Both the position numbers and the translations under genes were made by a program. From NCBI RefSeq assembly GCF_036669915.1, contig NC_089325.1:12604735-12668734 (forward strand): a stretch of DNA of 64,000 nt. The letters run 5' to 3'. The stretch's first letter is position 1. Every line of letters starts with the position of its first letter. Under the pieces are notes generated by a model that had not been told where the DNA came from, searched no databases, and was given only the letters and a program-made list of their open reading frames with translations. Below are positions 23,126 to 34,100 of this stretch, in pieces. The stretch comes from Pocillopora verrucosa (Eukaryota > Cnidaria > Anthozoa > Scleractinia > Pocilloporidae).

Positions 23126-26100
23126 ATGCCATTTTCTTTGCACAGTCACAGTGGGCAGTTCTGTAAGCATGCTTTCTGTACTTTAGAAGAGGTCGTACAA
23201 AGAGCAATCGAAGTTGGTTTCACTCACTACGGGCTTTCAGAGCATATGCCAAGATACGAAGCCGAAGATCTGTACGATGAAGAAATTGAGGTGAGTAGTG
23301 CTTCGGTCTAGAATTTAAATAGCTTTGAAATGCAGGAAACGTAAAACGAAAAAGGTATGCTCTTTCGTTTTATCGAATTCAAGCTTATGTAATTTACGAT
23401 TTAGAAAGTTTATAATTCCAGAATGAAACAAATAAAAATAGTTTTTCTGTCTGAGTTTACGACAACAATGCATTCTATGACACCAGCTATCTCAAAGGCC
23501 ACATATTAATGCTCTACTGCAACCTTTTCCAAACGAACATTCTCAGGATTCGAAAAAATGTTCCCAAAATAGGGGTTTCACGTAGAAGTAACACATTAAA
23601 AAAGTTTCTGGTAATTGTGAAGAACAATTGGAAAAACCTGTCAACTAACATTTGGCATATGGTCAGCACGCAGTTGGCCAACAGACGGTCAACAGTTGAC
23701 CAACATACAGGCCACAGTTGGCCGACAGTGGACGATAGACAGCTGATAGTGGCCAACAGAGCACGCAGTTGTCCAACAGTCAGCCAACTGTCAGCCCACA
23801 GTTTTAAGCTGACCTGTTAGTGCTGTAATCAGTCCGCCATATTGGAAAGGTTATTTAGACCCCAGTTTCATGCTCACTGAAGCAACTTGTATATGAATGA
23901 ATTATTGTATTATTGTGCATTATTATGATTAATTAATTTAAATTGCAATTTAATTGCAAGTATAATTACAGACCAAATTGGATGACATGAAGTCCTGTTA
24001 CCAATTAATCAAAACTACGACTATGACAAAATTTGAGAAAGAAACTAGACATCTATAATATGTTTCCAGTGTGTCAACTGTCCAATTAAAGTGTCCAATA
24101 ATCAATCGCATTCAAGAATTTTATTGTAATTTTGATTAGGGTTGAACTCAGACTCCCTTAGTCAATTAATTTTTTCCTTTTTTCCTTTTGTTTAATAAGG
24201 GACCTGTACACTTTCAAGAAATAGATTGAATTGGGAAATGGAATATTTTGTGGAAATGGTAAAACTGAAAATTATATATCAGTAAAATAATGGCTCTTGT
24301 CATTTTTATAGGAAAATTTGACACCTGCTGATCTTCAGAATATGTTTAATGACTTTGTTAAGGAAGCCAGGCATCTTCAAGCAAAGTACAAAGACAAGAT
24401 TTGTCTCCTTATTGGCTTAGAAACTGAGGTTATCAGAGAAGACAGTTTTGATCAGATAAGAGCACTGAAAAAACAACATGAATTGGACTATATTGTTGGA
24501 TCAGTTCATCATGTGGATGGAATTCCCATAGATTTCAGCAATGAACTGTTTGATAAAGCAGTGGAACAGGCAGGTGGAACAGAAGAAGTCATGTGTCAAT
24601 ACTTTGATCATCAGTATCAGCTAATAAAGGAGTTAAAACCTGAAGTTATTGGCCACTTTGATGTCATCAGGAAATATCGACCTGACATTGAATTTACAGA
24701 TATCCTATGGGAAAAGATTGTTAGGAATGTAAGAGCAGGGATGTCTTATGGAGCTTTGTTTGAGATAAATTGCAGCGGTGCATCACCAACAAAGAAACTT
24801 AAATGTCCATACCCACATCCAAGGATTATTGAGGTGAGACAAGTGAAGTGAAACAGAAATTTCATTCTGCATCCTTAACCCTGTAACTCGCATTCGTAAC
24901 CATGACATAATTTCTCCTTACAATATCAATACCATATCAAGCAGATGAGTGATGAGAATAAAGAAAACAGCCTTTTACTTTTTTGATCAAATAAAAAGCT
25001 GCACCTCATTTGCCACTTGTTTTTCCTCTCCACGTTTTGATGTTATCCGTGATCTATTACTGAACAGATGCATGAAAACATGAAATAAATCTGTTAACTC
25101 TTTAACTCCCAGAAGTGATTAACATGAAACTTCTCCCTATAATACCAATACATTATTCAGGAAACAGGTAATGAGAATATTAGAACTTGTCAGGTTGAGG
25201 CTGCTCTCTTGATCTAGCACCAAGTTCTCATAACTAATTTGCAAGAGGGGAGAATTAACAATCAGATCTTGGGAGTTAAAGGTTTAAATGCAATATGCCC
25301 CACTGGCAATGGATAGAAAATGTATTTTTAAAAAAATGGAAACTTAGTGTGCAAAAATACCTGATAATCTAATTTTGAGTGAAAAAGAAATAATTTAGAG
25401 TGTCTACTTTTCACCTTCTTTGTCTGGCTATTGTTGCAAGTGTATTCCCTGACTGCTTTTGCCAGCAGTTTTTCCTTGTATAGCACACATTTTCAAATGG
25501 AATATGGTGTTGTGTCATGCATGTGAAAGCCATTTGCTCTGAAGAAGGCTAGTGAATGTGGGGCAGAAGTATGGGTGTAGGATCAAAACTCTCTATTTAT
25601 GCTTACTCTGCATGAAATTGGAAAGAGAAATCTTAGAATTATTGAAATGAGTTAATATGTGGTTCAATTAGGAATTATTCCTGTGCATCACACTTAATTT
25701 ACAATAATAACACCACTTGCAGTACCAATTCAATTGCAATACAAAAATTATCTATAACAGTAAGCTGATAACTACTGTGATATACTAACTTTTGATAAAA
25801 GACTAATCTTGACTCACAAGACTTTATAACCTTCTTACAATGCTTTCAAATTACTCTTACTTAAATGTACTGTTAGATAATAATATATATTTTTAATATT
25901 TTTACATAATCTTCAACAAACAATGCCTGTGAAAAACCTCTAACAACATAAGGACGGAAAAATTTACATACACTACTTGCCTTTCAATTCTTGCAGCTGC
26001 TCTCTGATGGATGATTAAACACACGTTAATGATGCAAACTAGCTTTTTTCAATTTGTTCTCTGCTTGTATTGCGACTTATGTTGACTATTAAGAACAGCT

Positions 26101-26520
26101 CCCCTCTACTGACTGTGGGCTAATTGTCAGCTGACAGATAACTGACAGGCCACCAACATAACAAACAGTTTACCAACAGCTTACTTGTTGCCATTTCTCC
26201 TATTTTTTTGACCAGCCACTGCCTCCAAAAGACCCCTTAAAGCAATCTTCCTCTTTTTCCTGTAGCTTTTAGTGGCATCTGGGGCTAAATTGACTCTGTC
26301 AGATGATTCACATGGAACAGGAGATGTTGGTTTCTGGTACAACAACTTGCCCCAGCACTTAGCAACTTACAGGGTCAGTGAACTTTACTATCTGGACAGA
26401 GCACAGGTGACCAATGACTCAGCAGGACAAGAAAAAAGAGTTGTGTCTAAAAAGTTAACAGACTGTTGGAAGCATCCATTTTGGGAAAAATGTGTGGAAA
26501 CTATAAAATATGACAAATGA
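23126..26520 (+). CDS. PHP-domain histidinol-phosphatase (HIS2/HisJ type)
   Basis: Predicted to hydrolyse L-histidinol phosphate to histidinol, the penultimate reaction pair of histidine biosynthesis, in the cytosol. Three exons, 23126-23290, 24312-24833 and 26266-26520, all phase 0, give 313 aa, close to the roughly 335 aa of fungal HIS2. Every PHP metal-ligand motif is visible in order: LHSHSG (residue 5 on), GLSEHMPR, IGLETEV, VGSVHHVDG, IGHFDVIR and SDDSHG near the C-terminus. No targeting signal is seen. The ATG at 23126 gives the HSHS motif right after the start, as in the family; an upstream in-frame GTG is not a likely start. Most animals lack histidine synthesis, so this is either ancient retention or transfer. 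The introns and flanking genes show it is nuclear and not contamination. A different phosphoesterase substrate is possible. Confidence 0.9.
23655..23820. repeat. Degenerate minisatellite of CAGTTGGCCAACAG-like units
   Basis: In intron 1 of the histidinol-phosphatase gene. At least ten variants of CAGTTGGCC / GGCCAACAG / GTCAACAGTTGACC occur in about 150 bp, many of them self-complementary. A related short stretch lies at 26110-26190 in intron 2. Confidence 0.7.
24877..24990. repeat. Inverted-repeat element, family A, 5' part only
   Basis: Starts AACCCTGTAACTCGC and carries AATTTCTCCTTACAATATC and GATGAGTGATGAGAATAAAG. The distal half is missing or decayed. Confidence 0.65.
25096..25284. repeat. 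Inverted-repeat element, family B
   Basis: Runs from AACTCTTTAACTCCCAGAAG to TTGGGAGTTAAAGGTT. The terminal inverted repeats are still easy to pair. Located in intron 2 of the histidinol-phosphatase gene. Confidence 0.8.
26110..26190. repeat. Short degenerate repeat related to 23655-23820
   Basis: Contains TGTCAGCTGACAG and the phrases CTGACAGGCCACC and TTTACCAACAGC, all close to the unit of the larger array in intron 1 of the same gene. Confidence 0.45.
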
Positions 26521-27571
26521 CAATTTGTATTTTGTTATATACTTTAATGTAATCTTTATCCAATTTTTTTTTGTTGGGGAGGGGGGTAGGAGGAAGGGGT
26601 TTAAGAGTTAAACTCAATGAAAACATAGTGCACTTTTTCTACTTAAAAAATTGATTCCATGTTGTGGTGCAACAGTTTAGTAACAGGTCACAGATGAGGT
26701 CAAAGCCTTGTGTAATGAGGGCTGTTTGTGCATTTGTGTATTTATGTGTGTCACCCTCAAAGTTTCAATGACAACGTGCCTCATGGAGCTTTATTTATTG
26801 TTATCGTTTACTAAATATCCCCAAGCTCAAAGCAATATTTAAGCCCTAAAAGGGAGCATGTTTCATTTATGTGGAATTTAAGATATAAGTCAGCAGTTGT
26901 TTCTTTGCATTTTAATTCTATTTTCATTTTGATTTAGTCATACATCATTAAAAATGTTCAACAAAAATCTATTGTTATGCATTTTTTGCTCTTAAACAAA
27001 ACTAGTTTTAAAGTTAATTCTATGTTTTTTTAACAGAACCCAAACACCCCCCCTCTCCCCCCCTCCTATCCACCTGCAGTATTACTGTTATTGGGCTTGA
27101 AACGAAGACGAAGCCTTACGACATTTGCCCAATCATTGCGAAGTCAAATTCGGTAAGTCTTCGTACTGGCCGAAAGATAACGATTCCACAGACGGTATAA
27201 AGGAAATAGGAAAACTCGGGGAGGAGGAGACATGGACGAGGAAAAATTTGAAAAGAAGGGGTGAGATAATACATTCAATTTTTCTTCCTCGTTATCTACA
27301 ATTTACGTGTTCAAAGAAACCGTCGTGCGACCTGAAAAATAATTGTCCTTATTTTATGAACACTCTGAGAAACCGTAGTAACGTTTCTGTTGGTCAATGT
27401 AATACGTAGTAACAAGAACAGACTAGGAAAGACGGGCGAGAGTTGTATATGCGTGCGTAGAAGCGGGCACGGGCGAGGAAAGAGCACCTGTCCCTTTTTA
27501 TCGGACATAAGACGCTCGTATAAATCCTCGCTCCTTTTTCTTAGAATGAGTGTCAAAAGTAATCGTGGATT

Positions 27572-27776
27572 AACCCTTTAGACCCTAACATCAGTATGCA
27601 TATTCTCCATACTGTTCTCGATACATTTCTTTAGGTGCTGACAAGGAGAATTTGTTAAACAATCAAGAGCTTCAATTGTTGATCATTTCTTTTATTCTCG
27701 TGACTTTAACGAGTGATTCAGGGCTGATATTGTAGGGAGAAATTAGATGCCAGTCACTCCTAGAAGGAAAAGGGTT
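27572..27776. repeat. Inverted-repeat element, family C
   Basis: Runs from AACCCTTTAGACCCTAACATC to AGGAAAAGGGTT. It carries the family C phrases GTGCTGACAAGGAGAATTTG, AACAATCAAGAGCTTC and GTGACTTTAACGAGTGATTC. Confidence 0.8.
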
Positions 27777-27860
27777 AACCACGATTGCATTCGTTTTGTT
27801 TTTCTTCACCTCGCTTCGCTATTGGTCCAGAAAACTCATTCCACACTCGCAACCAATCAG

Positions 27861-27934
27861 GTCGCACGCGTTTTTCCGCGCTTCATAAACCTGTAGGGTC
27901 GCACGCGTTTTCCCGCGCTTCATAAACCTGTGGG
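27861..27934. repeat. 37-bp tandem duplication with CGCG-rich core
   Basis: Two adjacent copies (27861-27897, 27898-27934) of a unit beginning GTCGCACGCGTTTT and ending CATAAACCTGT, differing at about two positions. The core CGCGTTTTCCCGCGC recurs in complementary form near 29510 and 33775. Confidence 0.85.
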
Positions 27935-28101
27935 GGCCGTTTTGATTACTTTAGTTATAGTAATACGAAAAACACTTCATTGCTTAAGAAGACCGTGCCT
28001 CATCACTCTTCTAAGTTAGCTGTCAAGGCTTCCAATGATGTTTACATAACCGTTTGAGAAAAAATTTATTCCTGCACTGCAAAAGTCTTCTACGTTTCTT
28101 T

Positions 28102-31100
28102 TTACAATAAATCGGGTTGTATTCCACCCTCAGTATCTGCGTGCTCCTCATCACCACCGGGCGTATTCTCGTATACTGGCTCCTCAGGCCTTTTTGGCCC
28201 GACGGTTTCATATAAGTTTTCTGTTTGCAGTCCATTCATATTCACGTACGTGTTGCTGCCATTAAGAACATCCTTAGGTCTTTTATAGAAGTCCTCCATC
28301 GCTACTTCTTTGGGTATTTTATAATGACCCTCGTCCGGAGAAGCCTGAGCCTGAGACTGAGACTCCTCACGCGTGGCTTGGCGCGCGGCGTTGATTTGAT
28401 CTTGAGTGACATAACGATCTTCATCATCACTTTTCCCGCCATTGGGCGCGCATCCAATTTTTGTCAGAGATCCAATACTGTCGTACAATCCCGCAGATGC
28501 CCCGTCGTCGAGTTTACTCTGCTCCGAATTCAAATCAACCCGCAAAGGATCGCATTTTTCTGAATAACCGGAAGCCACCAAAGGGACATTTTCCGTGTCT
28601 GTGCTAGGTACTGTTCCATTTGGTTGCTCTACAAGAATTTCAGGTTGATCTGGTTCATCTGCAGTAGGTAACAGCCCCTCGGTCATGGAGTCTCCACCGA
28701 GGGTGGATGCCGCGGAAGGAGACTCATATCGGACGCTGTACGCCCCTCTTGTTACCATATTTCTTGACCGCCTTGGCTTGGCGCCATTTTGAAGCAGCTG
28801 TCTTCTTTTGCGTGAACGTTTCCGCGTTAAGGTGAAGACAATTACGAATATGATGACCAGGAGAATGGCGCCGCCCACAGGAGCACCAATTATGAGAATT
28901 TTGTTTAGCATGTTGTCCTTAGATGTTTTTCTTGCTGAAAATTAAGCAGCGGATAATATATTAATGATTTTTTACTGAAATGAAATTTGTTATAATATGG
29001 AACAGTGAACTCTGACGTAGACTTGTACATGTAAACAGAATGACCACAATGACCGTAAATATATGAAAATCATGTATGTGAACTTATTTTTAAAGAAGGA
29101 AAAAATATATGTGAACTGTGGATTAAGAAATAATGAACACCAATGAAGCAATAGTGAAAATAATATATTTAAAGTCATTGATTCACCTCTTCATGGATTT
29201 ATTACGAACTAACATAATGACCAGCTCCCAGTTGGTGCGTCAGCTCAGTTGGTAGAGCGCTGCACCGGAATCACAGTGATCCTGGGTTCAAATCCCGTTC
29301 AGGTCTGATTTTTTTCGGGCGTTATTTTCACTATTACTTGAGTAGTGTTCATTACTACGAAGATCGCTTTCATATTTAGAATGACCTCAATCAGTGTTTG
29401 AACCTATATATAGAGCGCTTTTCGATTGAATGTCCTCAAACCAAAACAAAACCAATCAGAAGAAAGGAATTTACCCAATTGAGCCAAAGAGAAAAAGCAA
29501 ACTGCCTAAAGCGCGGGAAAACGCGGGTGACTAAGTCGCGATTGAATTTCTTTTGCATTTGATAGGTTGAGAATGTGGTGCGAGGTTTTTGGACCAATCA
29601 CAGCTGCAGAGTGAAGTAATGCAAAACTTAAGCAATCTAGGATTTCTTTCGACACCAAATTGAAAATTTCTCTAAATCGACAACTTACAAATTGGCTGCG
29701 GTCTGCAGCATTATCTTATAAACGACAGCTGTAACAAAACTAGCCTCTTCACACAAACGTACCTTGATCAAGTTTAGCAACCACTGGTGTGAACGGCTCA
29801 GACGGATGGCTTGTTGCAGCCTTCTCTGAGGAAAGTGTTGATTGAACAGTTGCTACAGTCCTTGATAAAGTCGGTTCTGTTTTCTTTGGCTCGGTGGGGA
29901 ATACAACTGCGATAGAGATGTGCATGTTAGTCGATACCAAATTAGTTAGTTTTGAAACTAAGTAGAAGTATTTTCCTTCGCTTCTCGCGAATTCAACGCA
30001 TGTTTGTGTTGGTTTTAAGAATTTAGGAAAAGAAGCAGAATTATCTTTTGGTCCATAATAATTTTCACTCTTTAGCTAGTCTTCTAGAAAGTTTGTTGAC
30101 TAAGTGACGTCATTAAAGTAGTAATTTCACCTCTTTCATCGAAATAGTCCAATAAGGATCTTACTCGTTCCTATTCTCCTTCTAACGCTTTCTTACCGCC
30201 CGCGTTATGAAAGCAACTGGGGGCAAGTCAAAGCTAAAAGGCGAGAGCTCCCGAAGGAGGAGTCGCTTTTCTGTAAGTACAAATTCTCAAATATCTCTTA
30301 CATTCTCAAATAACTGCAGCATGTGTATGAGGCGTAACTCACCAATTGTCGTCAGGCTCTCTGTTGAAACATTTGTCACTGTTTCCACATGCACAGTCAC
30401 TGTTTTTGTAGACTTGATCGGCGTACTTTGCGTCGTTTCTGGGGCAACTGTAGGTTACAGCAGATTACAAGTTTACATTTTGTAGCTCTCTCATGAAAAG
30501 ACGCCGTTGATCTTATATTGTGTTTGTCAACGAACTAACGTGAGAATTTTTGCAATCGTGTAGAAGTGCCGTAGCAAACTGTAGTGTTAAATTTTCGAGA
30601 TTTTCTTAATCAGAAAGGGATTGACACACCTTTTAAAACACCAAGTAGACTCCATGCGCGCGAAAATTTTTGCTCATAGAATAACTTCTTCATACTTTTT
30701 TTCTTATTTGCGTGACTATTTTCACTCTTCTATTTCTGTGCCTATATGTTTCACTTGAGCTAATCTCTTCCGTATTTAATAAAAATTACAGGAAGTCATC
30801 GAAATGCTGTTTCGCTTTTCTTCGTTAAGTTCCTCTAGAAATAAAGGGACGAGTGATGAACACAGCGGTCAAACGTAGGGCATGCGCAAGAGGATCAATT
30901 TCGGTCAGCCGCGCGCCAATTTCCCGCACAAACTTGCAAAGGAAAAAATAAGAAACTACCGCTGTCACGCCAAATATGTGAAAAAAAAGCATGATATATA
31001 CGTACGTTCGTGCAAATCTGTAAAAGGCAACAATCGTAGGGAAAGGAGAACTCGAGAATTTTCGTGCATAAAAGCTGGTTTGCTGCTGGTTACTATTTTG

Positions 31101-34100
31101 TTTACCAACTACAAAAGTTATGCGGTTTTCACGCGATTTACTTGTTCGTGTGGTTGTTTATTTGACACGTCACCCAGCCCAGTTTGACTACTGTGTTTGA
31201 GTGATGAAACAATACTTACTCGTTGTTGACTTTTGTGAAGTAGTTTCTCTTGTAGTTGTGAGAAATGAGCCTCCGATAACAACCCTCTTAATCGGTTTAG
31301 ACTTCCTTCCCTCACCAATCTTCGTATATCCCGCTATTTTGACAGAGTATTGCTTTCCACTCACAAGACCTTGCAATTGGTGAGAAAAAACTAGTTTTAC
31401 ATAGTTTTTAGTCCATTTATTCGATTCACAATCAGTCTGTTCACAGTAAAACACAACGAAGCCCAAAATGACGCCATTTTGACCATCTTTAGGGATTGGA
31501 CTCCATGAGACTGTTAGCGATGAAGGTGTGTTAGAAACGGCTCGGACATTTCCTGGTGGTTTGCTCGGTCCTAAAACAGAAAAGGTCCCATAATGATTGA
31601 ATTAGAATGCGAGCTTTAGAAATGGCTCTGATTTAAGAGAGTCCTCTATTTTCAGAATACCCTCAGGGAAGTCTCGACAGGCCTCCCATCCCAAAATATG
31701 TGCATGCGCACTGCGAACAGTGTGGGGATAGGGTGGAAATAGTTTGTTTACCCCTTGATCTTCCAAAAGTTATTAACATGCAACTTCTCCATATTACGTC
31801 CATACTCTATTCAGCAAGCAGTTAATGAGAATACTGAAACTTATTAGATAGAAGTTGTTATCTTAATCTCACACCGAATTCTCCCAACTAATTAACAAGG
31901 AAATCTCTAACATGTAAAGGGGAGAATCTTGATTTGTGGGAAGTTTACACATGCGTGCATCTCCTTACTTGATTCATTTGTTTGAAGTATTTTGGGGTCG
32001 GACCATTCGCTAACCATCTCTGGCTTAGAGGTCTTAAAAGCTCTGACTTTTATCTGATATGTTGAGGCCGCTGCAAGACTGCGAAGAGAATATCTTTCTG
32101 AAGAACTCTGCGTTTGCCTATTGGGACCACTTTTGAGAACTTTGTAGCTGATATAATATTTAATTGTGGACGAATCCGTTATCCCACTGGTAGTTGTGGT
32201 TGGCTTGTCCCAAGTTAATGTCGCTTGGAACTTGGACCCTATTTCCCTGATACTGGCAATCTTAAAATTGGTGGGTTTCGCTGGAACTGTAGAGATCAAA
32301 AGAAAGCGTTTCATAGGTGTAAGCTTAACATCATTTTAGAGAGTATTCTTTGGAGAAGAATTGCATAAGTGTTTCACATGATCCTGTCAATCCTAAAAAC
32401 TGTCCGGGGCTACTTGTATTTATTGGGCATCTCAGGTTGTTTATTTTCTTTGTTGTTGTTGTTTGTTTGTCTGTTTGTTTGTTGGAAACAAAGATGGAGG
32501 GGGATGACAGGGTTTTCTAACATGGTGGAGGGGGGGGGGTGGGTCCTTGTCTTACGTGTCCTTAGGAGCAATTTGGTTATTATTATTTTAATAGGTCTAA
32601 CGCGGCTCAAAGCTCCTTCGTTCTAGCTAAGCCCTAGAAAACTTACCCAAGTTGTTTGTGTTGACCACCAATTTGCGGGACCAAGCGCCTTTGATTTGAT
32701 GATCCTGCCTGTGCATGGCCTGCACAAATATTTTATACCACTTCTTAAAAGCTAAATCAAGCTGAGCACTCTCTGTTGGTACGATCAACCGTTTAAGGGA
32801 AGAATCCTGATCAACCTTATATGATACAGTATAGGACAGTGTGGAGTTGTCTGTTAAGCCTGCAGTAGTCAGCGGTCTTCTCCACCGTAGCGTGATCGTG
32901 AGGTCATGAACACTTGAAACGTGAAGGTTTTTTGGTTGACCTGGGGCTGATAAAAAACTTTTCTTAGATAGGAATGAATTTTATCCCATGTGAAAGTCAA
33001 CGCTCTAGACAATCTTCTACACAGGGCAACGAGTATGATTTATCAAAAAAATGCCTTTCGGGCACTTCTTAGAGAATTTTAATAACGGCAATTTAATAAA
33101 GGATCTACCGCAATGAATGACCAAAATAATCAAGTTAGTTTGTTCAGGCCAAAATCGTATTCACATTGTGTCGGTTTACCACCGAGAAAAACCCCGTAAG
33201 CTATTGGAAGAACAGAAGAAAGTTCTCGCTTTTTTCCGCCGTTGAACCGATAGAAAGTTAAGTCTATTGCTGACATAAAATAATTGTGAAACGTCCCAGC
33301 TTTTAATGCGTTTACCGGTGAAATGTACGACAGTTTTTTTTACCAACGAGAGCGTGTGTCGTATTTATTTCCAGAAGTATTGGACTCGATTAAATATATT
33401 TTTTTTTCTTGTTTACCTTGCCAAAGGGGACAAAATACTTTCCAAGTATTTCGCAATGCGTCGCCTAATTTCTTCAGAGATGTAAGATTATGCTCTGAAG
33501 ACTTCAGAACTTAAGTACTCGACTTAGCATCTGAAGAAACACTTTATACCCACTTCACGAGTTGCTGCTCAAATCCACAAGAATTTGGTCCCTTCTCTGT
33601 GTGTGTTGGCCACGGCTTGTTCTAAGAAATCATGTCAGGCAATTCTCATCAATAGCGACTGAGTTAAAAAAATCGAAAATAACCCGGGATTGCACAAGGT
33701 TTCTATCAAATTCTTTGCACGAAAAGTTTAGAATTCTGGCCCCAGATGGCCGCGAAATCGTGACTTAGTCACCAGCGCGTTTTCCTGCGCTTTAGGCATT
33801 TTGCTTGCGCATTACTTAGAGTTCCCATTATAGCTCCTTGCGATATTTAGCTCTGATCTAAATGGCTACTGTAATAACTTAAGTTTTCTTCCTTTGAACT
33901 CGATCGCTGATTGCTCTCTAAAGCTGTGGGCACATCGCGCCAACAAAGCCGGTAATAGTAATGCTTATTGGTAATCCTCATAAGAAAAGGCGATTTCATC
34001 CGTTGCAGGCTGAGCTTTTTTCCCGTCGACGGCCTAGGATTTTCTTTTTTTCTCGCGATAAAATCTCTGAAGAAAGTGCTTTGTAAAGATTTTAGAGAAA

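Larger units (their letters stand above)
26521..28101. other. Convergent intergenic region between HIS2-like and FN3-receptor genes
   Basis: Contains G-rich and C-rich tracts (26577-26600, 27045-27065), a family C element at 27572-27776 and a 37-bp tandem duplication at 27861-27934. ORFs at 27125-27581 on both strands overlap one another and resemble no family I know; I do not call a gene. Confidence 0.5.

Noticed and set aside
29231-29316. Functional tRNA gene
   Set aside because: The A and B boxes are good, but the acceptor stem does not pair and the anticodon arm is poor; it is better read as a SINE or pseudogene.
31118-31466. Separate small ORFs as independent genes
   Set aside because: They are fragments of the third FN3 exon (31220-31570) read past its donor or in another frame.
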